Below, piece by piece: positions 25,387 through 35,279 of a stretch of DNA of 64,000 bases. How positions within the stretch are numbered: the stretch's first letter is position 1; each line of letters starts with the position of its first letter. Made by a program: the position numbers and the translations under genes. Source of the stretch: Paenibacillus amylolyticus (GTDB lineage: Bacteria > Bacillota > Bacilli > Paenibacillales > Paenibacillaceae); the NCBI RefSeq assembly GCF_003719335.1, contig NZ_RIAS01000001.1, forward strand, positions 372,001 to 436,000, given 5' to 3'. The notes beneath the pieces are model-generated. The model had not been told where the DNA came from and ran no database searches. It saw nothing but the letters and a program-made list of their open reading frames with translations.

Positions 25387-28308
25387 TTAATGTTTAATCA
25401 GATCCAACGTTTCATCAAACTGTTGCTTCTGCTCCTCAATCTTGTGCTCATTTCCAATAACGCATCGATGCTGTTGCTCCAGAATGGCAGAGACAAATCC
25501 GGCAAACCCGATAATATCGCTCTCTTTCGTACCAAGCACCTCATCGCGCTCCTGCTGCAGATCAGCTTCCGTCACATTAGACAGATAACATTCGAGCGAG
25601 AATGCACCTTCACTGTAAGGCGTTCTTGGCGCATCCAGATCCTGAATCGCACCTATGATATAACGAGTCATCTCCCGTTCGTCGGCACGGAAATCGTTCA
25701 GATACTGCGGAATCTCCTCGTATACTTTGTAGGTTTTATCCAGATTCGGGTCACGGTAGGAAGCCAAATAACTGTCTCCATTCCGTCTGAACCCGGACAT
25801 ACAGCCGTAAGCGCCACCTTTGGCACGGATATTGTTCCACAGATAATCCAGTGACAAGATACCTTGTAGTACACGCAATGAGCCCGTATAGGTGTACCCT
25901 TTGTCAATATAATTCCCGGTTTGCACCACATACTGAACTTCGGATGGAGAACGGAAACCTTCGTTATGTGTCGCAGGCGTAAACGTAAAAGCTTCCTTCG
26001 CCACTTCATGTGTGAACAGCTTGGCTTTCAGAGCGGACACCTGCTCTTCCAGACCTTCGTATCCTTTATCGTCTGCCGTGTAGCTGACAAGCAAGTTCTC
26101 CGGTCTGAAAATGTAACCCATCAGCTCTTGCAGGCTGGAGGACAGCTCTTCTTTTTTCGCATCAAAGTTCGCCTGTAAATCCTCAAGCCACTGGTAATAA
26201 GCTATCCCGCTAACCGCCTCCCGGAAATCAGCAACGGCCGAATGTTTCGAGGACGATCTAGCGATCCCTGCGGAATGACCACTGTTGATCAGATTGCGTT
26301 GCAAATTACCTTTGACCTGAGAAATAATCTCGAAAAGTCGCTTTGTGTTGTCAAAACGGGACGTAAACACGATCTCCTTGATCATATCAAAAGCAAATCC
26401 CAGTTTGTCGTAAAGCACTTTTGCGTTAAACTCATATGTTGCTTTGAAATCATCATGCTGGTGTGCATTCGCATAGGAACCAACCCCGCTGTTGATTCCG
26501 CCAGAATGGATATGAATTTCATTCGATAACTCGTTAAACAAATAATTTTGTGTGTCCACGTAACCAAGTACATTTTTGAGCAATCCCACATAAGGCAACA
26601 AACGGCGCGGTACTTCCTTGATATCAAACAACAGTCTCAGATACCCGATGCCATTCGTATACAAGTTGTGATGCAAAATCGTTGTTCCATCCACATTGTT
26701 CAGCGTTTGGTACAGTTTAGACGCCTTCGTATCAATATCCTCAATGGACAACGTCGGGATGACTTGCTGCTGTTCCTTGGTGGAAGGGGTATTCTGGTAC
26801 TCGGCAAGCGCTTCGGTGCGCTTAATCATATCCTGCACCTCTTCTGGACTAAGTCCAGCCTGCACCGACTTCAGCCGCTCCTTCAGCGCCTCTTCCTTGC
26901 GTGCGTTCAAGCCTTTGTCCGGTGTGAGCGCAACAAATGATGTGTGTGTATTTTGTAATAAATACTTCTCAATCAGCTGTTCGAAATAACCATCTTTCAT
27001 TTTGGACCGAAGTTCTGCAAATACATCATTCGCCTCAAAATACGTGAAAGGCGCTTCCTTATCATACAGCCAGCTTTGGAGGGAAGAGAGTCCGTAGATC
27101 AATCCTTTCGGCATGCGGCCAAAGTCCGCTTCCCGGTGGTTAAACTCATAAGAATTGATGCCGGCAAGCAATGCTTTCGGGTCGAAGCCTTCTTTCACAA
27201 CACGCTCCAGCACTTCCTTGATCGTCCCGAGGAAATCGTCCTTGCTGGACAAGTTGCTCTTCTTCAGTCCCACCGTGAACACAGGCTGATACAAGCTATC
27301 ATCATAAGAGCCGTAGACATCCTTCGCGATGCCTTTATCCAGCAAGGCTTGCTTGAGAACAGCTCCAGGCGCATTGAGCAGTGCATATAACAAAATTTGA
27401 AAAGCAATGTTCAGTTCCTTGTCCAGACTTGTGCCAATCACCGCGTTATAGGTCAGAAAGCTGTTGTCTACTTCGGATTCTGTGCTGCCCGCGGCGTACG
27501 ATTTCACCGTATCTACCCGTTTCGGGAAAGCAGGTTGCAATTTAATCTCGGAGTCAATCACGATCCGATCATAGTTGCTCAGGTAATGTTCATCGAGCCA
27601 TTGCAGTTTCTCTTCCATATCCATATCCCCGTACAGATAGATGTAACTGTTAGACGGATGATAGTAACGTTTGTGGAAATCAAGCAGTCCTTCATAAGTC
27701 AGATCCAGAATCGCCTCCGGGAAGCCTCCAGACTCACAAGAATACGTCGTCTCCGGGAAAAGAGAATTCAGCACCTCACGTCGAACCAACCGTTCGGGCG
27801 AAGAAAAGGCACCCTTCATCTCGTTATACACCACGCCGTTGTATGTCAGTTCGTCATCCGCAGAAGTCAGGTTGTAATTCCAACCTTCCTGCAAAAATAT
27901 TTTTTCATTCTTATAAATATTCGTATTTAATACCGCATCCAGATACACATCCATCAAGTTATGGAAGTCATGATCGTTGCGACTCGCAACGGGGTAGACG
28001 GTTTTATCAGGATACGTCATCGCGTTGAGGAAAGTATTGAGTGAACCTTTGAGCAGCTCCACAAAGGAATCTTTAGCCGGGAACTTTTTCGAGCCGCAGA
28101 GCACGGAGTGTTCCAGGATATGAGCTACCCCTGTATCATCTTCGGGAGGTGTGCGAAAACCGATGTTGAACACCTTGTTATCATCACTATTGGACAACAG
28201 TACGATATGAGCACCCGATTTTTGATGTTCCAGCAGGTACGCATCGGATTTCAGTTCTTCAATTCTACGCTCCTGTAATACCTTATATGGCTTAAGCTGT
28301 TTCAACAT
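25387..28308 (-). CDS. M16C (presequence-protease-like) metallopeptidase
   Basis: 973 residues, the single-chain M16C type that degrades peptides in a closed chamber. The inverted zinc motif HILEH is at residues 63-67, with the third-ligand region NEMKGAFSSPERL about 100 residues on and a second, inactive half containing RAKGGAYGC. Length and layout match PreP/falcilysin-like enzymes. No signal peptide, so probably cytoplasmic. Transcribed alone. Confidence 0.9.
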   Translation of the reverse strand: MLKQLKPYKVLQERRIEELKSDAYLLEHQKSGAHIVLLSNSDDNKVFNIGFRTPPEDDTGVAHILEHSVLCGSKKFPAKDSFVELLKGSLNTFLNAMTYPDKTVYPVASRNDHDFHNLMDVYLDAVLNTNIYKNEKIFLQEGWNYNLTSADDELTYNGVVYNEMKGAFSSPERLVRREVLNSLFPETTYSCESGGFPEAILDLTYEGLLDFHKRYYHPSNSYIYLYGDMDMEEKLQWLDEHYLSNYDRIVIDSEIKLQPAFPKRVDTVKSYAAGSTESEVDNSFLTYNAVIGTSLDKELNIAFQILLYALLNAPGAVLKQALLDKGIAKDVYGSYDDSLYQPVFTVGLKKSNLSSKDDFLGTIKEVLERVVKEGFDPKALLAGINSYEFNHREADFGRMPKGLIYGLSSLQSWLYDKEAPFTYFEANDVFAELRSKMKDGYFEQLIEKYLLQNTHTSFVALTPDKGLNARKEEALKERLKSVQAGLSPEEVQDMIKRTEALAEYQNTPSTKEQQQVIPTLSIEDIDTKASKLYQTLNNVDGTTILHHNLYTNGIGYLRLLFDIKEVPRRLLPYVGLLKNVLGYVDTQNYLFNELSNEIHIHSGGINSGVGSYANAHQHDDFKATYEFNAKVLYDKLGFAFDMIKEIVFTSRFDNTKRLFEIISQVKGNLQRNLINSGHSAGIARSSSKHSAVADFREAVSGIAYYQWLEDLQANFDAKKEELSSSLQELMGYIFRPENLLVSYTADDKGYEGLEEQVSALKAKLFTHEVAKEAFTFTPATHNEGFRSPSEVQYVVQTGNYIDKGYTYTGSLRVLQGILSLDYLWNNIRAKGGAYGCMSGFRRNGDSYLASYRDPNLDKTYKVYEEIPQYLNDFRADEREMTRYIIGAIQDLDAPRTPYSEGAFSLECYLSNVTEADLQQERDEVLGTKESDIIGFAGFVSAILEQQHRCVIGNEHKIEEQKQQFDETLDLIKH

Positions 28309-29344
28309 AAACTTTGAGTCCTCCGTCCATTGGATTGTTGTGTTGGTTGATGACTGGACATTCGTTCAAATGTGAAAATTACACTGGCACTCCGATGGTC
28401 GTGTAATGTATCTTATAGGAACTTCATCCGTCAGCAAGGGAAAGGTAATATATGCCTATCGATAGTATACACCATTGTGACCTCTCTTCATAAAAAGACA
28501 GCCGAATCCACTTTCTGATATGTATTATAAGGGGGTTATGTTTATGAATTGCGAGGCGGGGGAAAGAATCAGAAGTATAATGAAAAAAAATTAAAGAAAT
28601 CAGATACTCAACAAATAATTTCCCATCTTTCCACAAGAAAATTTTATATATTATTTAAGGGAAGAAATACAAAATAAACCAAGGAAATAATTACTTAACC
28701 ATAAAATTTTCAGATAGAGGATATCCCCCGCCAATCCTTAGAGTTATATTTTTCTAATAGGGAACTGATTATACCTAAGCGATAAGGGGTATCATTACTC
28801 ATTTCACCAAGATTGGAATCTTAAAGTAGATGAAACGCAATTTTCACATATGGTTATATCATCTTAGGAATCTCCCTAAAGGAAGATTGTCCTTTCTCCT
28901 CACATAATTGCAGTATGTATTTAAATTCGATTAACTCACAGCACTAAGGCAAATTGTTAAGGATATCCTGACAAAAATAGAGGCCCTAAACAATATAATT
29001 ATATGAAAGCAACAAGAGACTTCTCGAGCTATCCAAGAAGTCTCTTGTTATAGAAGACAAGGTTCGAAATCGAACCCTAAGGTGGGCGTGATCACCAACT
29101 GCAAGATTCTGAGTCTTGAAAGAGTTCATCAGTGCCTAATTAAAATCAAGGAATGATCCAGTATAAGCCCTTTAAACTCGAAGACTAAAACAATTTTTTT
29201 GTCTACTGTACACTTAATGTTTTGGAATTTGGATACGTAGTCAAGTTAAGAAAAGAATTGCAGACAGACTTGATTAAAGCTTTTTACTGCTACTCTTTTT
29301 ATGTAAACGCCTAGGAACTCATTTTTATTTTACTGCAGACTACA
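28309..29344. other. Non-coding AT-rich stretch, about 1 kb
   Basis: No convincing gene on either strand. It holds the promoter area of the M16 peptidase, a 14-bp perfect inverted repeat at 29011-29049 (AACAAGAGACTTCT and its complement, 11-nt loop) and a decayed tRNA-like sequence. Composition is more AT-rich than the flanks, which fits accessory DNA. Confidence 0.6.
29059..29125 (-). pseudogene. Decayed tRNA-Leu-like sequence
   Basis: On the minus strand CAAGA-CTCAGAA-TCTTG forms a perfect anticodon arm with anticodon CAG (Leu). A long variable-arm-like segment and a partial T-loop (GGGTTCGATT) follow. The T stem and acceptor no longer pair and the D arm is only faintly similar to tRNA-Leu. 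Probably a relic of a tRNA-Leu or an old att site; a functional tRNA is unlikely. Confidence 0.5.
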
Positions 29345-30106
29345 TTAAACCTTGATTTTACTAATGCCTCCCAGTCTAACTATCTTTTTAGGTCTGAGGG
29401 GCTTATGTAGCTGCCTCCGAGGATGTGTCGGGGTAGTAGCATTCTGAAAATGGCGTGTTATACTAACTCCATTGTTAAGCAAAACTTGATCGTTTTCAGT
29501 AGGGCCATCACCATTCGTAATAAGAGCGGATACCTCAAATGCTTGAGGCCATCCCGCTAAAGGATCATCCGCGCTATTGGGACGAGGAACACGCAGATTC
29601 TCTCTTAGCCAAGCGAAACTCTGATACTCAGAATCACTAATCCTTTTGTTGGTTAATGAATCTTCCTTCCCACGTAGCTTTGCATCCCAAATGGCTTTGA
29701 TATCCCTATATGTCGGATTAACACCTGCATTGCCAACTTGCAAACTGATATCAGGTGCTCGTAATTCACCAAACGGATCCTTTATTTTTGTCCCATGAAC
29801 AACCTGCCACTTTTCTTTAGTCACCTTATTCTCAAGAATAAAATAGCTAAAGTTACGTTTTAGTCCCGGCTTCCTTGGTAAGACAATGTTCCCTTGACCT
29901 TGTCGATTTTCTACAGACCCGGACCATCCCCCCTTTGTCATATGGTCGAGGAGACTAAACAGTACCTTCATTTCAAACAAATAATCTGCTGCGTAGTTTG
30001 GATTAGCAACTGATGTGTATAGATCTTCACGAGGCAATAAATTAATTACTCTGCTTAAATCTTTTGAGAGCTTTTGAATGTTTTTCACCATTTGTGGGGA
30101 CGCCAT
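29345..30106 (-). CDS. PD-(D/E)XK-like nuclease, possible defence effector
   Basis: 253 residues. A helix with glutamate (YAADYLFEMKVLFSLL) is followed by a strand APDISLQV and then IWDAKLRG. This is the order of a PD-(D/E)XK core (Glu helix, PD, then D-x-K). The last 40 residues are basic (HPRRQLHKPLRPKK). It overlaps the upstream 288-aa gene by 22 nt, so the two proteins are co-translated. Lies in an AT-rich patch beside tRNA-Leu. A nuclease role is inferred from the motif. Confidence 0.6.
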   Translation of the reverse strand: MASPQMVKNIQKLSKDLSRVINLLPREDLYTSVANPNYAADYLFEMKVLFSLLDHMTKGGWSGSVENRQGQGNIVLPRKPGLKRNFSYFILENKVTKEKWQVVHGTKIKDPFGELRAPDISLQVGNAGVNPTYRDIKAIWDAKLRGKEDSLTNKRISDSEYQSFAWLRENLRVPRPNSADDPLAGWPQAFEVSALITNGDGPTENDQVLLNNGVSITRHFQNATTPTHPRRQLHKPLRPKKIVRLGGISKIKV

Positions 30107-30951
30107 TTTTTATTTTCACCTCTTCGATTATTACTATTTTCCTCGGTATCGTTTTGTAACATCTCATTTATCATATTCCAGTTAGGTTTAATTTCTTGAA
30201 GTAAATCTGGCGCTTGACTAATTAGTTCGGATATACTCCATTTATCCCCCCGACTTTCTCTTTCCAAATCCATTTCATTATTATAATCTGGCATTCTCGC
30301 TTCCACACGAGTATTCTCTAGTCCCATACGTGCCAAAGATTCCCTAAATACTGGCTCCGTTTCCGAACCAATCTCTAGTGGCTGAAATACTAGTTTGTTT
30401 AAAAAACCTAGTAGTTCATCTGTTGGAAAAATATCATTCTTTATGCCCTGTTCTTTAGCTGATTTCTCAGCCATTGAGCTATATTCTAGATAAGCCCTCC
30501 AATTAGAAGGTATATGCCGAAGCAACCCAAAATACAACGATCTTCTGACATTTACTGTACCAGTAATTAAAGTCTTTAAATCTTCCTCTTCGATTCGTCC
30601 TAAATGACGAAAGTTCAAGAAAGGCTTGCTAAAGTTTGATACGCGGACAAGACTAAACATAAAAGCTCCTAATGTTCTATCTTCTGGGAGTGAGTCAAAT
30701 TTATCTAGCTGTAATTTGGTTAGATATAAACGCTCAGTTTCTTCGTTTATCGTTTGTTGTTCTTGCACTTCCACCTTGCAATCTATAATATTAGATGTTC
30801 CGAGAAATTGAAGTTCATCACCACTTCCATAAGCAAACAGTATAGTATCACCAACATTTACTGGCCATCGCCGTTTTGAATACTCTTGAATCGTGCTATA
30901 TGCTCTAAAAAAGCCTCTCACACGATCTATTTTGTACAAAAAAATAGTCAA
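30085..30951 (-). CDS. PUA/EVE-like N-terminal domain protein, partner of the nuclease
   Basis: 288 residues. The first 60 (FFRAYSTIQEYSKRRW, VNVGDTILFAYGSGDELQFLG) have the V-x-x-GD-x-I-x-F-Y-x-x-G pattern of PUA-superfamily/EVE-like domains, which in other systems read modified bases in DNA or RNA. The rest is helical and acidic with no known family. First gene of the pair; codon use is AT-rich like its partner. If the assignment holds, it would be the sensor and 29345-30106 the effector. Confidence 0.5.
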   Translation of the reverse strand: MTIFLYKIDRVRGFFRAYSTIQEYSKRRWPVNVGDTILFAYGSGDELQFLGTSNIIDCKVEVQEQQTINEETERLYLTKLQLDKFDSLPEDRTLGAFMFSLVRVSNFSKPFLNFRHLGRIEEEDLKTLITGTVNVRRSLYFGLLRHIPSNWRAYLEYSSMAEKSAKEQGIKNDIFPTDELLGFLNKLVFQPLEIGSETEPVFRESLARMGLENTRVEARMPDYNNEMDLERESRGDKWSISELISQAPDLLQEIKPNWNMINEMLQNDTEENSNNRRGENKKWRPHKW

Positions 30952-31404
30952 TATTAATTTCCCCCTCTATTATTACGATTGTGCAATATTCTTTCAATGG
31001 GCATAGTAACTGAAGCTGCAATCATCTTTTTGCATGGTCAAGCTTAGTGGTCTATACTATTTTTTCTATGTAATTCTTTGAATCTCTATGAATCCAAAAA
31101 AAATGAAGCTGAATGCAATAATAAGTCTTCTTTATATGGGCATGAATATTTCAGTTGTGGAATAGAAGTATATAAACGATGTTAAAAAACAGACCCAGAA
31201 CATGAAACAACTTCCATAGTGAATAACATTGTAAGATTATTTTTTACGTGTGGAGTCTCTCCATCGATAAGCAAGGTGAGTAATATTACGTAATATTTGG
31301 CAACCTGACCTTATACAATAAAAACAGTTCAATCATTATAGTGAGTTCAACGTATACATCCACTTTACACAAAAAGTGGATTCGATGCTACCGAACCCAC
31401 ACAA
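30952..31404. other. Non-coding AT-rich stretch before tRNA-Leu
   Basis: No gene seen. It contains an imperfect hairpin ATCCACTTT/AAAGTGGAT near 31358-31383. It probably holds the promoter of the nuclease pair and accessory-DNA remnants. Confidence 0.5.
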
Positions 31405-31444
31405 AAAATAAGGGTTCCAGCTCTAACGAGCTGAAACCCTTATT
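31405..31444 (-). terminator. Terminator of tRNA-Leu
   Basis: AAGGGTT and AACCCTT flank an inner CAGCTC/GAGCTG stem, followed on the minus strand by TTTTTT. Confidence 0.8.
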
Positions 31445-31451
31445 CTAAGGA

Positions 31452-31537
31452 TGCCGAGGACCGGGATCGAACCGGTACGGTAGTCACCTACCGCAGGATT
31501 TTAAGTCCTGTGCGTCTGCCAATTCCGCCACCCCGGC
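31452..31537 (-). tRNA. tRNA-Leu (TAA)
   Basis: 86-nt class-II tRNA on the minus strand: GCCGGGG acceptor paired with CCTCGGC, anticodon loop CTTAAAA (TAA), long variable arm (GGTAGGTGACTACC) and T arm CCGG-TTCGATC-CCGG. Discriminator A, no encoded CCA. Confidence 0.95.
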
Positions 31538-31567
31538 GTATGTAATATTTTCTTGGCGACAAGAAAT

Positions 31568-31596
31568 ATCTTACCATGAATAAATTAATAATGCAA
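31568..31596 (-). promoter_or_regulatory. Promoter of tRNA-Leu
   Basis: Minus-strand TTGCAT (31591-31596) and TAAGAT (31568-31573) with a 17-bp spacer, about 30 bp before the tRNA. Confidence 0.65.
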
Positions 31597-31616
31597 CCTT
31601 TTTTCCTAAAAAAAAT

Positions 31617-31651
31617 GAAACAGGCACTGCAAGCGCCAGCTCACAGTGCCT
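31617..31651 (-). terminator. Terminator of the 31765 gene
   Basis: AGGCACTG and CAGTGCCT pair, with a T-rich tract on the minus strand. Confidence 0.7.
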
Positions 31652-31764
31652 AGAAAGTCCGAGTTGCGGTCCCGGACTTCCGATAAACCATCTATATTAA
31701 GGGAGGTGTGAGATAAGAATACCTCCCCAACATTAAAGGAACCTAAAATCAGCCTTAAATTAAA

Positions 31765-32214
31765 CTAAAAAAGCAAAATAGGCTTCACACGACCAACCTG
31801 CTCCTCACTGCACTCTACAAAAACTAAAATATGACCTTGCAGTAGCCAGTCCTCATAATGACATGCATCTTCTTCCGGAATGCCTGCTTCAGTCAGCGTT
31901 AAGACCAGATCATCCGTCTCACTTCCGATCTCATTGCCAGCTAATCTTCGCACCGCTTTCCCGATGGAGGCGGTCTGATCCATTCGTTTTCCCAGCCCGG
32001 CTAATATGCCTTTCAGCGCTCCAAACGCGCCATCTGTTCCAGCACCCTTTAGCGGTTTGGGCAACCCTGTCTTCTCGCTGATCATCTCCAAATTTAGCTG
32101 CTCTTTGGCTACCGCCCCCAAATATTGATTCTCAATACCTTCCTTCTTTACGGCATTCAACATAATAATCGCTTCGTGCTCCGAACGAGCAAGCCCTACA
32201 AACAGTTTCGTCAT
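31765..32214 (-). CDS. General-stress-protein-17M-like small protein
   Basis: 149 residues: an N-terminal KLFVGLARSEHEAIIMLNAV, a glycine-rich middle (LKGAGTDGAFGALKGILAGLG), and GIPEEDACHYEDWLLQGHI with a following ILVFVE strand. The arrangement recalls the GSP17M/YflT-type domain. GGAGGGG precedes the ATG. Role in stress is by family only. Confidence 0.65.
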   Translation of the reverse strand: MTKLFVGLARSEHEAIIMLNAVKKEGIENQYLGAVAKEQLNLEMISEKTGLPKPLKGAGTDGAFGALKGILAGLGKRMDQTASIGKAVRRLAGNEIGSETDDLVLTLTEAGIPEEDACHYEDWLLQGHILVFVECSEEQVGRVKPILLF

Positions 32215-32427
32215 CAGTTCCCCTCCTCTTCCTCATACCTTATATAACCCTGTAGCTTATGTTCAGTAACGTATTTCCACTCGCTAAGTCAATTCACCCA
32301 GAACAGTTTGATCATTTCTCTACTGGAAATCTATGCCTAGTTCTGATAGACTAGATAAAGAAGACAAATTAACCATTGAAATTATCGACATAACGATGAA
32401 CATCTTATAAATCAGGAGCAATGACTT

Positions 32428-32652
32428 ATGAAAAAAGAGGTAGAAATTGCCATTCGGCGCAATCAACAGATTATGGTTCGGAATACAAGCGGGCAGACCG
32501 TAACTGGTTTCCCAGAGCGCTCAGCAGACAGCTCTATTCTCTCCTTACGAACTGTACAGGGAAATGTGTGGATTCCGTTTGATGAAGTCGAACATGTCAC
32601 TCGCCTGTTAACCCTTCGCTCTCACCATCTGGGCACGATGCAACTCGTTTAG
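32428..32652 (+). CDS. 74-aa hypothetical protein
   Basis: Beta-rich small protein (IMVRNTSGQTVTGFPERS, VWIPFDEVEHVTRLL), perhaps an SH3-like barrel similar in size to the 75-aa SOS protein at 10089. AGGAGC precedes the ATG. A terminator follows at 32781. Confidence 0.6.
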   Translation: MKKEVEIAIRRNQQIMVRNTSGQTVTGFPERSADSSILSLRTVQGNVWIPFDEVEHVTRLLTLRSHHLGTMQLV

Positions 32653-32780
32653 ATAGTTGTCCGCAAGCATATTCATTTCAGTTGCTCTCATTACAAGAGA
32701 ACTTAAACACGAGCTAATAGATAAAGATAAACTGTAGACGAGAAATTTTAATGTTCTACTACAGCCAACTTATATTTAAA

Positions 32781-32812
32781 AACCAGACGCCTCCAACGTC
32801 TGGTTTTTCTTA
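32781..32812. terminator. Bidirectional terminator
   Basis: AACCAGACG and CGTCTGGTT pair over 9 bp, with T and A runs on either side. Confidence 0.85.
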
Positions 32813-32892
32813 TGATGCCATTTTTTATATTTCTCCTAGTCGAAAAACACTCTGAATCCTTCCATTGCTGCAACATGTACTGGTGTACTGGA

Positions 32893-33375
32893 CTACTTCA
32901 CAACAAATTTAACACGCGTACCATCCGGATATGTACTTAGTTGATTGCCTACCCATGAGCCTGCACCGCGGTTATCCTTTGGCGTAATATACTGGATATC
33001 CGCACCCTTACCGCCTTCTGCACACATTGCCATAGGCCACTCATCCCGATCCTTGCCTTTTTTGACCGGTACACCTTTCAGTGACAGTTCCCTGTTCCCC
33101 TCAGCACCTTTACGGTCGATCGTACAGACATCGGAATGTCCCGCTTGGATGGCCTTTCGGATATGGTTTGCTGTTTCGGGATACCGCTCTGCCGGAAAAG
33201 TGATCGTATGATCTACACTCTTGTCGGTTGTTTTGAACGGAGACGGGATGTCCAGCGGCCACTCTCCTCCAGCCAAGGCGTACACAGCAATCACGACCAT
33301 GCCCACTAACGTCAGTATTTTACTTTTGAACCCCCGGCTTCCTCTATTGCTTCTTCTGCTGCGTCTCTTACTCAT
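32893..33375 (-). CDS. NucA/NucB-type exported deoxyribonuclease
   Basis: 160 residues from ATG 33375 (GGGAGG upstream). A basic start ([15 protein letters not shown]) and one membrane/signal helix are followed by the nuclease core: [18 protein letters not shown] and [13 protein letters not shown], the catalytic and metal-binding motifs of NucB/NucA. The family degrades DNA outside the cell, in sporulation or competence. Which role applies here is not visible. Confidence 0.88.
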   Translation of the reverse strand: MSKRRSRRSNRGSRGFKSKILTLVGMVVIAVYALAGGEWPLDIPSPFKTTDKSVDHTITFPAERYPETANHIRKAIQAGHSDVCTIDRKGAEGNRELSLKGVPVKKGKDRDEWPMAMCAEGGKGADIQYITPKDNRGAGSWVGNQLSTYPDGTRVKFVVK

Positions 33376-33465
33376 GATGTGCCTCCCCCATATAACACTA
33401 ACATCCCTAGCATTATAACAGAACGCCAGTTCGTAAAACAATCCATTCCACAACAATATTCAACA

Positions 33466-33491
33466 TAAAAAAACAGCCGGATTCATCCGGC
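33466..33491 (-). terminator. Terminator of the LOV kinase gene
   Basis: GCCGGA and TCCGGC pair around TTCA, then a T run on the minus strand. Confidence 0.75.
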
Positions 33492-33506
33492 CGCTCCCTG
33501 CATATC

Positions 33507-34655
33507 TTATCCTGTGTTATAAACACTCTGCGCACTTCCAAAAGGCACGGTCACTTGAAACTCTGTTCCTTTTCCTTCAGCACTATCTACATTAATACTG
33601 CCGTTCATTAATTCCAACAGATCTTTGCAGATGGTTAATCCAAGTCCACTTCCGCCGAACCTTCTTGCATGGGAGATATCGGATTGCGTAAAAGCATCAA
33701 ACAATTGGCCGATCTGATGAGACGGAATTCCGATGCCCGTATCCCGTACAGAGAAAGTCAACATCGTCTCCTCATGTGATTGTTCCCTTACGTCCACGAG
33801 AAGCTGCACTTCTCCTTGCTCTGTAAACTTAATGGCATTGCTCAGCAAATTATCCAGCACCTGCCGTAGCCTCAATGGGTCGCCCCACAGCACGTCAGGA
33901 ATGCTCAAATCAGCATGGCAAACGAATCGAATTTGTTTATTCATGGCTGCCAGCTCATGCGTCTTCACAATTTGCTGAATCAGCTTCAATGGCTGGAATT
34001 CAATATGCTCCACTCCCATTTTGCCTCTGCCAATTTTTGCCATATCCAGACTGTTGTTTACGATGTTCAGAAGCGCCTCTCCGGATTGACGTGCCAGATC
34101 CAGATATTCTTTTTGCTCTTCGGTAACAGTGCCCATTCCCGCAAGCTCGATCATGCCCATGATGCCGTTTAACGGTGTACGAAGCTCATGATTCAACTTG
34201 CCGATGAATTCCAGCTGCCCTCTGCTTGTTTTCTCAGTCATAGACGCTGCCGTCTTCAGCTGCTGCTCCGCATATTTCCGTTCAGAGATGTCATATTGAA
34301 TACCGACAAAATAAATACATTCACCGGATTCATTGAAAATGGGATCGATATTCAGCTCATTCCAGAATTTCTGACCACTTTTGGTATAGTTTAAAATGTC
34401 AACCTTAATGGATTGTTGTTTACTTATTGCCTCCCGAATACGTGAAACGGTTTCGGGATCTGTATCTGTCCCCTGTAGAAATCGGCAATTCCGTCCGATC
34501 GACTCTTCGTACGCATAGCCGGTTAACCAGGTAAAATGGTCGTTAACATACATGAGCGGAAGCTCAGGCGAGGTAGCGTCAACTACCGTAACGGAGGATT
34601 TTAATTTCGAGATAATAAATTCCCATTGCATGGGAAGTTGATTATATAAACTCAT
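33507..34655 (-). CDS. LOV-domain (blue-light type) sensor histidine kinase
   Basis: 382 residues. Residues 10-125 are a PAS/LOV domain with GRNCRFLQG (Cys57, the flavin-adduct cysteine), [10 protein letters not shown] and FVGIQYDIS. Residues 145-210 are a HisKA domain with phospho-acceptor His156 in [17 protein letters not shown] ATPase follows ([26 protein letters not shown]). No transmembrane helix, so soluble. No response regulator lies next to it. GGAGGAG precedes the ATG. Confidence 0.9.
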   Translation of the reverse strand: MSLYNQLPMQWEFIISKLKSSVTVVDATSPELPLMYVNDHFTWLTGYAYEESIGRNCRFLQGTDTDPETVSRIREAISKQQSIKVDILNYTKSGQKFWNELNIDPIFNESGECIYFVGIQYDISERKYAEQQLKTAASMTEKTSRGQLEFIGKLNHELRTPLNGIMGMIELAGMGTVTEEQKEYLDLARQSGEALLNIVNNSLDMAKIGRGKMGVEHIEFQPLKLIQQIVKTHELAAMNKQIRFVCHADLSIPDVLWGDPLRLRQVLDNLLSNAIKFTEQGEVQLLVDVREQSHEETMLTFSVRDTGIGIPSHQIGQLFDAFTQSDISHARRFGGSGLGLTICKDLLELMNGSINVDSAEGKGTEFQVTVPFGSAQSVYNTG

Positions 34656-34932
34656 GCCTGTGTCTCCTCCATCTCACATCCTTAACTCCAGATGGTATGT
34701 GTTGATATTAAACAATCTATTTTATTGTACCACAGTTATTCAAACAATGTAGTTCTTGGGTAATAGTTCTTAATCATATCAATCTTTATCCATTCACAAT
34801 TACCTGCCTATTCTCAGAAATACACAGATAAAGTTTATTCATCATCGTCCGTATGCTGATTGTCTACATTTTTTCCAGGCGCAGACCTTAAAGGCGGGGC
34901 CGTTAATGGTTGACGAGGAAGGAAGATCGACG

Positions 34933-35121
34933 ATGAAAACTCTCTTTTTTATATTTATGGTGTTGTGTATCATCAATCTATGTTTCCCCAAGTTTGGCTG
35001 GTATCTTCGTTATGGCTGGATTGTACAAGGTGAGACGGAACCCAGCAAATCTTACATGACTATGGTGCGAATGTCTAGTCTGTTTATGCTGCTTACTGCT
35101 TTTACTCTTGCTATGGCATAA
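34933..35121 (+). CDS. Small two-helix membrane protein (DUF6199-like)
   Basis: About 62 residues from ATG 34933 (GAGGAAGGAAG upstream): a first helix TLFFIFMVLCIINLCFP, a loop FGWYLRYGWIVQGETEPS, and a second helix SSLFMLLTAFTLAM. The WxxxxGW loop between two helices fits DUF6199-type small membrane proteins. Function unknown. Confidence 0.65.
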   Translation: MKTLFFIFMVLCIINLCFPKFGWYLRYGWIVQGETEPSKSYMTMVRMSSLFMLLTAFTLAMA

Positions 35122-35279
35122 TACAACAATACACTTGTATAAAGACCCGTTGCCTCCCTGCGTAGCTGGTCTTTTGTATCGCACTGACGGGAATATGATA
35201 ACTTTGTTTGTGGTGTTACTGCAGCGTGCGCCGTAAGATATATGATATAGATGTATCGTTGCAGAAAGGACACATTGGT

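Noticed and set aside
28424..28636. 70-codon ORF in the intergenic stretch
   Set aside because: No ribosome site, odd composition and no recognisable motif; treated as chance.
31358..31383. Hairpin ATCCACTTT/AAAGTGGAT as a terminator
   Set aside because: Lacks a T-run on either strand and has no gene ending at it.
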